A DNA stretch of 64,000 nt from Hemibagrus wyckioides (GCF_019097595.1 NC_080727.1:13508501-13572500), one strand, 5' to 3'. Shown: positions 40,101-46,585, counted from the first letter of the stretch. Translations and numbers: made by a program. Notes: a model not told the origin generated them from the letters alone.

Positions 40101-43100
40101 CTTATCTCCAGACTCTTTCCTGAAGTGTTAAATAAATCTGCTGACAGAAATTTTCACCATATGAATGAGTGTGTGCGTTTCCTTGTTAAACAAAAACACA
40201 TACTCAGTGTTTATTACGCAAACGCGTTCCAGTGAATGAGCAGTTATTATGGAAATGATAAGCTATCAGAACGAGCGCGTTAATATAAACCCGTCATTCA
40301 GGTTACAACCGCAGCTATGGAGATTCCAGCAATCAGAGCTTCTTTGTTTATATTTCACAATGCATTTTTCACCCCCTTTTACACCCCCTTTTACCCCTTA
40401 ATTTTGCACCACACCTTTTTCTTTTTTAAGTGCGTTCGTTTAAACCCATAAATCCGTGAAGGGGCCGAGATGCTGGAAAAGGGGTCCGGCGGAACCGGAG
40501 CCAAGCGACGTCATGAAAGCGCTCTTAAAGCTGTAGTAATAACAATACAGACATTCTGTAGCCTGCATCTAATGTGTATAAAACCAGCATTACAGGATCG
40601 ACTTGGCATCTGGCTGCTCTCATTATTTGTACTGGCTTCACTGATCTCCTGTTTTGCCCAAAGAACGAATGTTTGGCCCAAAAAGAAATTCCACAACAAT
40701 TTTGAGCTTACACAAAACCCTCCCCGAACAAAACCCACAGGATATTTTCTTTCTCTGTCTCATCACTGTTCTTTTTCCAAACCGTGCCCTGAGCCGCACG
40801 CTGCAGGAATGAGGCTTTTAAACTGGCAGCACTCTCGAAGAAATCAAAGACAGAGGCTTTCTCTAGGAGCGTCCCAGCGTCTCCGCGTCTCGACCTCCTT
40901 TAACCGCCCAGCTCAAATAAATTAGCTCAGACTATCCGTGGAGGGTTTACCATGTTACGCTTCCATATTAATTCCAGCTGCTGCTCGGGTAAACTCGAGC
41001 CTGTTTGGAACGATTCGCAACAAATAAAAGAAAAGGTAATACTCCTGGGATATAACCTGAGATCTTTAAAAGGAAAGCGCCAGCAAGACAACAGCTGGTT
41101 TAAATAATCCTAAGACTGAGATTTTCTACTTGTTCAATCAGCCTTAATGATTTTAAGTAATACTTCGGATACTGATAAATGAGTAAAATGACACTGGTTT
41201 AAAAAAAAAAAAAAAAGAACAGCACTGCTGATTGGTGCTCTGGTTAATACTGGATTCTGATTGGTCAGAAGCTGATGATGAATTTTCTATGAGAGTAGCT
41301 GTGACAGTAATGCAGCTGCGAATCAAAGATTAATGTTGGAAGATGTCTCATCTAGTGCTTATCCTACACTGGGTCACAGGGAACCTGGAGCCTATCCCAG
41401 GAGACTCAAGACAGGGGGACACCCAGGACGGGATCACAACCCATCACAGGGTACAATCACACACACACTTTATAGATGCCACTCAGCCTACAATGTATAT
41501 TTCTGGACTGGGGGCAGGAAACCAAAGGCCCTGGGGTGTGAGGGACACATGCAAACCACTATGCCATATAATTTTTACTCTGTTAATTAAACTTAGATTA
41601 TATGGATAAGATTATATACATCCATAATACAATGCTCTGTTAATGAGAAATAAGAATAAGCGCGATAATATTAACCTGTGCTGCTGTCTGAGCTTTTGAC
41701 CTGTCAGAATCCAGCAGCGTGGTATAAGAGAGTTTGTGTTAAGCCCTGCCTCATAGCTTCATAAATCCATGACTTGAACCTGAGCTCAGGTTACTGTCTG
41801 TCTGGAGTTTCTGAGCATCTTCTCCCAGTGCCAGTGTGGGTTCTCTGGGGTTCCTCCCACCTCCCAAAAACATACCAGTAAGTGGACTGAGGCATGATGA
41901 GTGTTAGAATGTGTGAGTATATTGCCCCACAATGGTCTGGCATCCCCTCCAGAGTGCATTCCCGTTTCACAGCCAGTGTTCCCAGGAAAGGCACCACATC
42001 CCTGGCCAGGATGAAACGGAAACTGAAAGTAAGAGTAAATTTTTCTTTGGATCTTTACTAGTCGCATGTCTAAGCCACACTGCTAACACCAGAGGCTGAT
42101 TCTTATCCAGGATTCACTTTTTTATTGAATGCTGTGGTTTGTTAATCACACACAGAACGCTGCCACAATCTTTACATTGTGACCAAGCCTAACCGGCGAC
42201 GGACTGGTAGGCCAAAACCAACATTATTATGCGTTTAAACTGGAGCCGGGCAAATTCCCCTGCAGTCACTGTGGTGTGTGATGACGCATCATTATGGTCA
42301 CTGAAATAACGGCTGAATCATCCGCGGTGGAAACAAGTCACTTCCTTTCAGATTCTTTTCTCCCTTTTGTTGGAAGACAAAAAATTCCCTGTGTTGCAAA
42401 GACACTCCCAGTCACAACCAGTAAACTGGTATAGGCTGCATTTTGTTTTACACAGACTTTAACAGCCACTCTTCATCCGGATAAAGGAGTGTCAAATTCA
42501 CAGCGCCTCTTTATTATTATTTATTTGTCAATATTTCATTTCCATATCAGAAAAATCACAGATTATGCTCAAATTATAGCTCACAATTTCTAAAATATTC
42601 CAAGTAAGGCTTCCTTCCAGCACAGATTTTAAGGATTTGAACAGGAATTAATTACTTCTACCAAAATATCCAAAATTTTTGGTAATTTCAAAACATTCAT
42701 TTTTGGTTTTTTCAAACTTCCAAAAGAAGGTCTCGACTCCACATGGGACAGTCGCACACGAGTACACAACACCACTGCCATCATTTTTGTCTAATGCCCA
42801 CAATAACAATTAGTGCTTGCTGAATATCAACGCAGCTGAATTCTGGATTCTGATTGGTCAGATGGTGTTGATTCATTTTTTTTTGAACAGCAGCTCGGAC
42901 AGTAGTACAGCAGCTGATCACAGCTGTATACTGTATTAATGCTCTCTTTTAAATATATTATCACTTTTATTGCAACAAAACCTGAGTCTAATAACCCACA
43001 TACTGTTTGTTGCATGTTCTTTAAAAAGAATTGCTGATCAGGGAAATTTATTTAACATTTATGGAAGGAGTCTCCAGTGTCAGCACTCTGTATTAGGCAA

Positions 43101-43668
43101 AGGTGAAGTCATGGAAAAGTCTTCAGAACAGAAAACGCTGATTAACTTCAGAAAAGAGGGGAAAATAGAGAGGTAGAATGTGTAGATGTAAAGAGAGAAG
43201 AACCTTACAAAAAGGATTTCTCCGTTAGTTAGAGGTCCAAAGGAAAACGTGAAAAGAAAAGAAAGAAAGCAAGCACGTGTCTGAAAAAGGAAGTTCCATG
43301 GAATCTTACTTGGAAACCATTTAATAAAATCATTTTTGAGCTTTTGCATTAATGGTCATTTTGGCCATGTCTCAAGTCCAAAATTTCAATGCAATCCCTC
43401 ACACTTGCTCATCCAAGTGTACCATGATTTATTGTAAAATTGAAGTGTGTCAAATATATAATATGCAAATGTATTACATCAAATACAGTTTTACTTCTTT
43501 TTTCTTTTTGTAGTAAACCAATCAGAGGTGCAAGAATATCCCCAAGACCTCTAAAAGCATTAATTACATCCAATTACACACTCAAAACACTAGCAGATAT
43601 CAAGATACAATGCTTTAAATAAAAAAGCTTAGAATTCAACAGTTACCACCTTTCTGATTTCCTTCTCT

Positions 43669-43703
<35 letters not shown>

Positions 43704-43754
43704 TCATGTCATACTTACATCAGTTTTCCTGAACTTCGCTTTAAGGCTTTTCAT
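294..43754 (-). CDS. rai14: rai14 (ankycorbin), 5' part of gene, six exons seen, 3' end beyond the left edge
   Basis: Coding join: complement of 43719-43754, 10788-10918, 8112-8200, 7732-7796, 3201-3258, 294-364. The parts sum to 450 nt with consistent phases at every GT-AG junction, giving 150 residues. The product begins [12 protein letters not shown], then [11 protein letters not shown] and KKGASATK, then ankyrin repeat cores ([47 protein letters not shown]). The start peptide and the KKGASATK block match my recollection of vertebrate RAI14 and separate it from the paralogues UACA and ANKRD24. RAI14 is an actin-associated cytoplasmic protein with about six or seven N-terminal ankyrin repeats followed by a long coiled coil; here only roughly the first three to four repeats are present and the rest lies off the left edge. 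Nothing looks broken. A lineage-specific paralogue (rai14a/b) is possible. Confidence 0.93.
945..1855 (-). mobile_element. SINE apparently split by later insertions
   Basis: The tail half lies at about 945-1037 (ending GGGCCCAGCAGTAG) and the tRNA-like head half at about 1787-1850 (GGTAGACCTGGGATTCAAAC). Between them lie the family A Tc1 element (1230-1744) and about 230 bp of other sequence. The halves are in the same orientation and in the right order. Confidence 0.45.
1230..1744 (+). mobile_element. Tc1/mariner non-autonomous element (family A), full ends
   Basis: Ends are inverted: CACTATATTGCCAAATG at the left and CTTTTGGCAATATAG at the right. It contains a decayed C-terminal part of a Tc1-type transposase ([15 protein letters not shown], then [10 protein letters not shown] after frame changes). 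About 515 bp, so the transposase N-terminus is missing. Lies in the intron downstream of rai14 exon 6. Confidence 0.8.
2320..2492 (+). mobile_element. tRNA-derived SINE
   Basis: The head has A-box-like TAGCTTAGTGGTTAAGATG and B-box-like GAGTTTGAATCCC. The tail has AAGTCGCTCTGGATAAGGGC and ends near AATGTAAATG. Pol III boxes support transcription origin from a tRNA gene; no intact tRNA is present. Confidence 0.8.
3201..3258 (-). CDS. rai14: rai14 coding exon 5 (ankyrin repeat)
   Basis: 58 nt. The acceptor is TTCCTACAG ending at 3259 and the donor GTGAGA starts at 3200. It encodes [19 protein letters not shown], with the last base starting an Ala codon finished in the next exon. SKC and GRTALHYA align with RAI14. 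Confidence 0.93.
4620..4835 (+). repeat. retroposon 3'-tail repeat (L2-like)
   Basis: GGTTCCTCTCAGGGTTTCTT, CAGGGAGATTTTCTTTGACA and TGTCCATTGTTTAAG, ending in an AATTCAATTT stretch. Same module as at 21541 and 63668. Confidence 0.6.
5094..5290 (+). repeat. retroposon 3'-tail repeat, diverged
   Basis: GACTGGTTCCTCTTGAGGCT, TCAGGGAGTTTTCCCTTCGG and AAAGCTGCTTTGTGCTTTG match the same module loosely. Confidence 0.5.
6000..6613 (-). mobile_element. Tc1-like element (family B), deletion derivative
   Basis: The right end reads ATAATGTTATGCCTGATCGG followed by TGTATA, the family B terminus. Reverse-strand remnants of the transposase helix-turn-helix region are visible at 6360-6480. The left boundary is unclear; this is the longest family B copy here. 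Decayed by stops and small deletions. Confidence 0.7.
7732..7796 (-). CDS. rai14: rai14 coding exon 4 (ankyrin repeat)
   Basis: 65 nt. The acceptor is TTGTTGTAG ending at 7797 and the donor GTACAG starts at 7731. It encodes [19 protein letters not shown] and LIQ, the first half of an ankyrin repeat. The intron between this exon and exon 3 is only 315 bp. Ends in phase 0. Confidence 0.93.
8112..8200 (-). CDS. rai14: rai14 coding exon 3 (ankyrin repeat)
   Basis: 89 nt. The acceptor is CTTTCAG at 8203-8201 and the donor GTTGGG starts at 8111. It encodes [18 protein letters not shown] followed by [12 protein letters not shown], a standard ankyrin helix pair and loop. Enters and leaves in matching phases with its neighbours. 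The donor is weak (GTTGGG). A CA-rich minisatellite begins only about 15-20 bp upstream of the acceptor in transcript sense. Confidence 0.93.
8205..8680. repeat. CA-rich minisatellite with GTTCATGAAC cores
   Basis: Degenerate ACAC repeats with units of roughly 20-22 bp, best preserved at 8500-8580 (CACGTTCATGAACACACACA). The core GTTCATGAAC is a perfect 10-bp palindrome. On the minus strand it is a GT-rich tract directly upstream of a rai14 splice acceptor. Confidence 0.85.
9870..10545. repeat. local imperfect duplication
   Basis: AAAAGCAGGTTATAACACGT at about 10027 recurs as AAAAGCAGGTTATAACATGT at about 10431; both continue through GTGAACCTGT, CTGACATGAGACTC/TGACATGAGACTCC and GAAAA(C/T)TTGACCTTC over roughly 100 bp. 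Confidence 0.75.
10190..10420. repeat. duplicated segment, empty of the Tc1 dimer
   Basis: Pairs with 11622-12690. Shared: AATCAGGAATTA, AAAGGACAGAAAGA, ATGATATATTTTGGGTTCAC (split in the other copy) and CTGCACAGATCTGATCGA. The other copy holds the family A element at the TATA step. Confidence 0.8.
10788..10918 (-). CDS. rai14: rai14 coding exon 2 (pre-ankyrin and first repeat start)
   Basis: 131 nt. The acceptor is TTTTTTCAG at 10921-10919 and the donor GTGAGTA starts at 10787. It encodes [18 protein letters not shown] followed by [18 protein letters not shown] and LDGEGKSA. It enters in phase 0 and leaves with two bases of an Ala codon, completed by the next exon. NEW.KND.RLL and KKGASATK are RAI14 hallmarks. 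The intron upstream is 32.8 kb. Confidence 0.95.
11709..12537. mobile_element. Tc1/mariner (family A) inverted dimer
   Basis: A plus-oriented copy (about 11709-12220; transposase remnant [27 protein letters not shown]) is followed by an inverted partial copy (about 12238-12537). Outer ends are CACTATATTGCCAAAAG and CTTTTGGCAATAGAGTG, flanked by TA on both sides. The two arms share the same internal junction (GAACTTCACAGAGTCC), so one was probably copied from the other. Confidence 0.82.
12700..16700. other. rai14 long-intron sequence, mostly featureless
   Basis: Apart from the SINE at 13918, no repeat family or conserved frame is recognised. AT-rich; the frame at 14847-15278 is low-complexity (I/F/Y-rich) and taken as chance. 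Confidence 0.7.
13918..14112 (+). mobile_element. tRNA-derived SINE (same family)
   Basis: Same head (GGTAGCTTAGTGGATAAGGT, TTTTGAATCCCAGG) and tail (CGCTCTGGATAAGGGCGTCT, ending AATGTAAATG) as the copy at 2320. Probably the best-preserved copy here. Confidence 0.82.
16735..16990 (+). pseudogene. Tc1-like transposase N-terminal fragment (family B)
   Basis: An open stretch at 16771-16983 encodes [20 protein letters not shown], then [15 protein letters not shown] and GRPRVID, the paired-type helix-turn-helix DNA-binding start of a Tc1-like transposase. It stops in frame after about 70 residues and has no catalytic domain. Terminal repeats are not seen on either side. Confidence 0.75.
17830..18445. 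repeat. CA/GACCC minisatellite, 24-bp and 22-bp unit types
   Basis: The main unit is CACTCACAGACCCCCGACCA then CAGA (24 bp), mixed with an ACACAGACCCAGACACAAAA type (about 22 bp). Long open frames on both strands are a by-product of the repeat. Confidence 0.88.
19165..19260. mobile_element. probable Tc1-like family C fragment
   Basis: Contains CATTCCAAAACCATGAGCAT and GTCCACATACTTTCGGACCA, parts of the family C ends. Boundaries are unclear. Confidence 0.45.
20262..20322. repeat. compound CA / ATT / TA microsatellite
   Basis: Runs of ACAC, TATTATTATT and ATATAT in succession. Confidence 0.85.
21285..21431. repeat. (GA)n polypurine microsatellite
   Basis: Nearly pure GA over about 145 bp with two CAGTGGGAGG interruptions, a small duplication inside the array. 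Confidence 0.95.
21541..21885 (+). repeat. retroposon 3'-tail repeat, two partial copies
   Basis: GAGTCTGGTTCCTCTCAAGG begins the first copy; a second, shorter one ends at 21835-21885 with AAGCTGCTTAGCATCATTGT and ATTGAATTGAATTG. Confidence 0.62.
22031..22128. repeat. (TA)n microsatellite, about 97 bp
   Basis: An uninterrupted AT/TA run. Confidence 0.97.
22290..22700. promoter_or_regulatory. candidate enhancer-like segment with CAAAGCTTTG sites
   Basis: AAAGCTTTGTGG at 22337, CAAAGCTTTG (perfect palindrome) at 22391 and AAAGCTTTGTTG at 22563, with CACAAAGCTC at about 22470. CTTTG is the TCF/LEF core. Complex sequence; no repeat family recognised. Confidence 0.3.
24978..25594. mobile_element. 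Tc1/mariner-like element (family C)
   Basis: The left end is CACTATATAGCCAAAAATAT and the right end is TCCACATACTTATGGCCATA, imperfect inverted repeats about 615 bp apart. No intact transposase frame is left. Confidence 0.7.
25595..26038 (-). mobile_element. Tc1-like element (family B), short non-autonomous copy
   Basis: Left end CACTGATCAGGCATAACATT, right end ATAATGTTATGCCTGATTGG, about 440 bp. It retains the reverse-strand transposase N-terminal region (25780-25895) with internal deletion. It directly abuts a family C element on its left, and a TA run follows on its right. Confidence 0.82.
26560..27250. repeat. unclassified dispersed repeat
   Basis: TTTGTGAAGATTGGCTAATT at 26619 and TTTGTGAAGACAGGCTCATA at 27174, each followed by a CATATTATGCAAA/ACATTATGCAAATTA element, suggest two related modules flanking GACCACGCCCCTGACCTAAC at 27051. 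No coding signal. Confidence 0.4.
27490..27650 (+). repeat. retroposon 3'-end-like repeat
   Basis: GAGAACCAGAGCTCTAGAGC then GAAATGACAATAAAAGCTTC and a CTTGACCTGACTTCTTGAC run. Direct TTGAC-type tandem ends suggest a non-LTR 3' end. Confidence 0.45.
28736..28880. mobile_element. Tc1-like family C fragment
   Basis: Matches the left part of the 24978 element over about 130 bp (GAATATTCCATTCCAAA, GTAGATTTTGGACTGTGGC). It lacks the other end. Confidence 0.65.
28900..31850. other. rai14 long-intron sequence, featureless
   Basis: No repeat or coding signal that I can support. Confidence 0.65.
31855..32185 (+). repeat. dispersed repeat, GATTCTGATTGGTCAG family
   Basis: CTGCATTCTGATTAAGTGTT, AACAGCAGCTCTGACAGTAG and GGAAGGAGTCTCCAGTGTCA match modules at 42840-43085 in the same order. 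Divergent copy; class not recognised. Confidence 0.6.
32280..32372 (+). repeat. retroposon 3'-tail repeat, short
   Basis: TGAGTCTGGTTCCTCTCAAG and TGGCTTGCTCATTAGGGATA; directly followed by the family B miniature at 32390. Confidence 0.6.
32390..32661 (-). mobile_element. Tc1-like element (family B), 270-bp miniature
   Basis: Terminal repeats GATCAGGCATAACATTATGA at the left and AATGTTATGCCTGATCGGTG at the right. The shortest complete-ended family B copy in the window; almost all transposase sequence is deleted. Confidence 0.8.
33130..33350. promoter_or_regulatory. candidate conserved non-coding element
   Basis: Repeat-free complex sequence with CTAATTAATTGC, CACGTGCA-like words and CCTAATTAATGAGGC. 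Conservation not tested. Confidence 0.25.
33350..36110. other. rai14 long-intron sequence, featureless
   Basis: Nothing recognised beyond short AT-rich runs. 35990-36110 has homeodomain-like TAATTA words and could be conserved; not claimed. Confidence 0.6.
36120..36640. repeat. possible DNA-transposon-like repeat
   Basis: GGTGCGTTCAAGTCTTCCTG and TTAATTACGACATCAGGTGC at the left; CTCGTAATTACGACTTCATG and GTGTGTTCAACTCC at the right. The related word sets suggest element ends; strict inverted ends were not confirmed. Confidence 0.35.
37325..37880. repeat. AT-rich tandem repeat, three copies of about 175-200 bp
   Basis: Each copy has GACT(T/C)TGGAATTGGTGAAG, then an AAAATAAA/TTAATTAA stretch, then ATATTTGGACTC(C/A)TACTC and TACTAACA(A)A. 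Copies start near 37325, 37525 and 37706. It ends about 25 bp before the perfect inverted repeat. Confidence 0.8.
37904..38180 (+). repeat. 277-bp perfect inverted repeat, copy 1
   Basis: Every base matches the reverse complement of 42693-42969 when compared line by line, including a 9-A run. It starts TAAAAGTGATAATATAT and ends AAAATGAATGT. Homology stops sharply at both ends. It belongs to a wider dispersed family (GATTCTGATTGGTCAG core). Confidence 0.95.
39006..39512 (-). mobile_element. Tc1-like element (family B), non-autonomous
   Basis: Left end TTGACCAGGCATAACATTAT, right end ATAATGTTATGCCTGATCGG, about 505 bp. The reverse strand keeps a helix-turn-helix remnant at about 39240-39360. 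Confidence 0.82.
39940..40310 (-). repeat. dispersed repeat, interior module
   Basis: ACTTTCTTATCTCCAGACTC and TTAAATAAATCTGCTGACAG occur here (40085-40150) and, more diverged, at about 39615-39665. AACGAGCGCGTTAATATAAA follows at 40270. Probably interior sequence of the same large family. Confidence 0.45.
41215..41335 (+). repeat. dispersed repeat, GATTCTGATTGGTCAG family, partial
   Basis: GGATTCTGATTGGTCAGAAG then GACAGTAATGCAGCTGCGAA. Shares the core with 42840-42935. A reverse-oriented end (CCTGTCAGAATCCAGCAGCG) lies at about 41680-41725. Confidence 0.55.
41340..41530. repeat. SINE/LINE tail-like dispersed repeat
   Basis: GGGTCACAGGGAACCTGGAG, CTATCCCAGGAGACTCAAGA and GGGGGACACCCAGGACGGGA resemble the tail module shared by several fish retroposons, including the one at 48950. 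Overlapping open frames here are a by-product. Confidence 0.5.
41785..42020. repeat. dispersed retroposon-like repeat
   Basis: Contains GGAGTTTCTGAGCATCTTCT, GGGGTTCCTCCCACCTCCC and AAAAACATACCAGTAAG, a module commonly seen in fish SINE/LINE interspersed repeats. Class uncertain. Confidence 0.45.
42693..42969 (-). repeat. 277-bp perfect inverted repeat, copy 2
   Basis: Reverse complement of 37904-38180 at 100% identity, 4.5 kb away in the same rai14 intron. On its right it continues into more of the dispersed family (42970-43150), so this copy looks like the fuller one. Confidence 0.95.
43665..43704. repeat. (CT)n(CA)n microsatellite
   Basis: A CT run then a CA run, only 9 bp from the GTAAGT donor of the rai14 start-codon exon, on its intron side. 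Confidence 0.9.
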
Positions 43755-43790
43755 GTTAGTCCATGCAGATTCCAACTAGTCCAGACAGGT
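43719..43790 (-). CDS. rai14: rai14 exon with start codon (5'UTR tail plus 12 codons)
   Basis: Seen: the start ATG is at 43754 (minus) and opens the peptide [12 protein letters not shown], which ends at 43719 before a GTAAGT donor (43718-43713). The 3' splice site is probably the TTTTCAG ending at 43791, so about 36 nt of 5'UTR precede the ATG. The main ATG has A at -3. A two-codon upstream ORF (ATG GAC TAA, 43764-43756) ends one base before it. The peptide matches the vertebrate RAI14 N-terminus, which fixes the start. Confidence 0.92.
43756..43764 (-). promoter_or_regulatory. two-codon uORF before rai14 start
   Basis: ATG GAC TAA on the minus strand, ending one base before the rai14 ATG at 43754. 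The uATG has weak -3 (T) but G at +4. It lies inside the inferred 5'UTR of the start-codon exon, so it should be in any transcript using that exon. Confidence 0.6.
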
Positions 43791-43955
43791 CTGAAAATAA
43801 ATCCAAAGTTTGTTTATTGGCATTCTGGCATCCAAAAACCAAGTACAGCAACACAAATTAACCTTCGATGGAGCGGATTAATTACAGCTGACTGCATTTT
43901 ATTTAGAGACAGGAAGCATCAGGATTCTCTAAAACTATTCTACATTGACACACAA

Positions 43956-43975
43956 TGTGTGTGTGTGTGTGTGTA
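43956..43975. repeat. (TG)n microsatellite
   Basis: About nine TG units in the inferred first intron of rai14. Confidence 0.85.
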
Positions 43976-44359
43976 TTTGTGGACTTTTACATAGTGTATG
44001 TGTTTTTAAGTTAAGTGTTTTTTCATTAAAATTTCTATTTAACATATTAACATGAAAATTCGGTTTCAAAAGCAGAAAACTACAAGATTCAAGATTTTAA
44101 GTTTCTATGAAACTTAAAAACTTGAACCCCTAGATGCATAAATAAGGTTTTATGAACACACTGTGGCATCAAAAGGAAATCATGAGACTCTTCGTGATTT
44201 CAAGTACAAATTTTAATCAGTGATGCGCTTCCAAAAATGCTGACTATACAGTGAGGTTAAGAAGGCTCTAGGGAATGGAAATGATTTGGATTGAGTGGCC
44301 TGTGCACTGACCTATGAGAGGGCTGAAAATTCCTACTAGTCCCCTGGGCTTAATAAACT

Positions 44360-44790
44360 GCTTGGATTTCTTCATGTGGTGCCATGTTTGCTTGCTTATT
44401 TCTTTAACATTCTAATTAGGAATATCTTCCCCAATTAACTAAATACAAACACAATTTGCATATGAATAAGCATGGTTAGGTAAGCATTAATGATTCCCTG
44501 TTGGCATAATATATTGAAGTGTAATAAACTATTCATATATTTACCCTGATTAGATCATTGTAATTAGTCCAGATTTTAATATTTATCCTTGCTAATGCAA
44601 ACAACAGGAAAACATTAACATTCTTTAAACTGGGAGGCAGCTGCCAGGTTTGAAAACAGCCTTGTTATTCAAATTCTCTTATTAAATGCATTCTCAGAAA
44701 TGTTTATTAGTCTTGTGCAGTGAAAGGTAATACTGTGATGTCATTAAGTGGCGATCATTGCTCATTTTGCACCAGGGAACAGCTCAGATA
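44360..44790. promoter_or_regulatory. candidate conserved non-coding element
   Basis: Repeat-free, AT-rich but complex sequence with homeodomain-like CTAATTAGG, AATTTGCATATGAAT (octamer ATTTGCAT), GATTAGATCATTG, CTAATGCAAA and GGGAGGCAGCTGCCAGG. This style is typical of deeply conserved vertebrate enhancers. Inference only; conservation could not be tested. Confidence 0.35.
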
Positions 44791-44999
44791 TTCTGAATGT
44801 GCCTTCCCTGCTCATGGCTCGTTTACTAAAATAAAATAAAATACTATTTTACTAAAATAAAATAAAAAATTTGGTAAATTTTATGCACCTTCATAAACTT
44901 CATTAAAAAATAAAAATTTAAAGGCTTAGTGACAAAACTAGTATCCTTTTGAATAGACTTTAGCAAGTTCAGAGGAGTGTGTAAAGCCTGACTAAGTTG

Positions 45000-46400
45000 C
45001 ACTTCACTGATCGCCTTTGTCAATGACCAATCACTGGTCACCTTTGTTTGCCAATGACCAATCACTGATCGCCTTTGTTTGCCAATGACCAATCACTGAT
45101 CGCCTTTGTTTGCCAATGACCAATCACTGATCGCCTTTGTTTGCCAATGACCAATCACTGATCGCCTTTGTTTGCCAATGACCAATCACTGATCGCCTTT
45201 GTTTGCCAATGACCAATCACTGATCGCCTTTGTTTGCCAATGACCAATCACTGATCGCCTTTGTTTGCCAATGACCAATCACTGATCGCCTTTGTTTGCC
45301 AATGACCAATCACTGATCGCCTTTGTTTGCCAATGACCAATCACTGATCGCCTTTGTTTGCCAATGACCAATCACTGATCGCCTTTGTTTGCCAATGACC
45401 AATCACTGATCGCCTTTGTTTGCCAATGACCAATCACTGATCGCCTTTGTTTGCCAATGACCAATCACTGATCGCCTTTGTTTGCCAATGACCAATCACT
45501 GATCGCCTTTGTTTGCCAATGACCAATCAGTGATCGCCTTTGTTTGCCAATGACCAATCAGTGATCGCCTTTGTTTGCCAATGACCAATCAGTGATCGCC
45601 TTTGTTTGCCAATGACCAATCAGTGATCGCCTTTGTTTGCCAATGACCAATCACTGATCGCCTTTGTTTGCCAATGACCAATCACTGATCGCCTTTGTTT
45701 GCCAATGACCAATCACTGATCGCCTTTGTTTGACAATGACCAATCACTGGTTCCCTTTGTTCCCAACAACCAATTACTGATCACTTTTTTGTCAAATGAC
45801 CCATCAGTGATCAACTTTGTCAAAGACCAATCAGTGAGCACTTTTGTTCCTAACAACCAAATCACTGATCACCTGTTTGTCAGTGCCCAATCACTGAGCA
45901 CCTTTGTTTGTCAATGACCAATCACTGATCGCCTTTGTTTGACAATGACCAATCACTGGTTCCCTTTGTTCCCAACAACCAATTACTGATCACTTTTTTG
46001 TCAAATGACCCATCAGTGATCAACTTTGTCAAAGACCAATCAGTGAGCACTTTTGTTCCTAACAACCAATCACTGATCACCTGTTTGTCAGTGCCCAATC
46101 ACTGAGCACCTTTGTTTGTCAATGACTAATCACTGATCACGCTTGTTCCCAATGACTAATCACTAATCATCTTTGTTTGCCAATAACCAATGATTACATT
46201 TGTTTGCCAATGACCAATCACTGATCACCTTAATTTGACACTGACCAATCACTGATCACATGTTTGTCAATGACCAATTACTGATCACATTTGTTCCCAA
46301 CAACCAATCACTGATCATCTTTGACAACGACCAGTGACCAATGATCACCATTGTTCCAAATAAGGAATCATTAATAATGATCACCTTCAACCAATCAATT
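45000..46400. repeat. 31-bp CCAAT-box minisatellite
   Basis: The unit is TGACCAATCACTGATCGCC followed by TTTGTTTGCCAA (31 bp). At least 22 units are in perfect register between about 45046 and 45720; degenerate units continue to about 46400. Every unit carries GCCAATGACCAATCA, two CCAAT boxes 8 bp apart, one of which fits the NF-Y consensus RRCCAATSR. Four successive units (about 45520-45630) share a C-to-G change. Lies between the rai14 start-codon exon and the inferred promoter. Confidence 0.95.
45722..46138. repeat. 209-bp higher-order duplication in the minisatellite
   Basis: A block of diverged units at 45722-45930 repeats at 45931-46138 (both start GCCTTTGTTTGACAATGACC and pass through TTCCCAACAACCAATTACTG). 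The copies differ by one A in an AACCAAATC/AACCAATC step. Confidence 0.85.
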
Positions 46401-46585
46401 TACATTTCTGGCACTTGGCAGACCAGAGCAACTTATAATTCATCTCATTTTATACAACTGAGTAATTGACGGTTCAGGGCCTTGCTGAAGGGCCCAGCAG
46501 TAGCAGCTTGGTGGACCTGGGCAATGAACTCACAACCTTCTGATCAGTAGGCCAACACATTAACCACCAAGCACCCACATCCCCG
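46395..46585 (-). mobile_element. tRNA-derived SINE (same family, reverse)
   Basis: Reverse complement of the family: the tail side is at 46400-46440 (TTTACATTTCTGGCACTTGG) and the tRNA-like head side at 46500-46575 (GAACTCACAACCTTCTGATC, TTAACCACCAAGC). Confidence 0.78.

Noticed and set aside
45000..46400. Possible CRISPR array
   Set aside because: Units are contiguous 31-bp repeats without unique spacers, in vertebrate DNA. It is a minisatellite.
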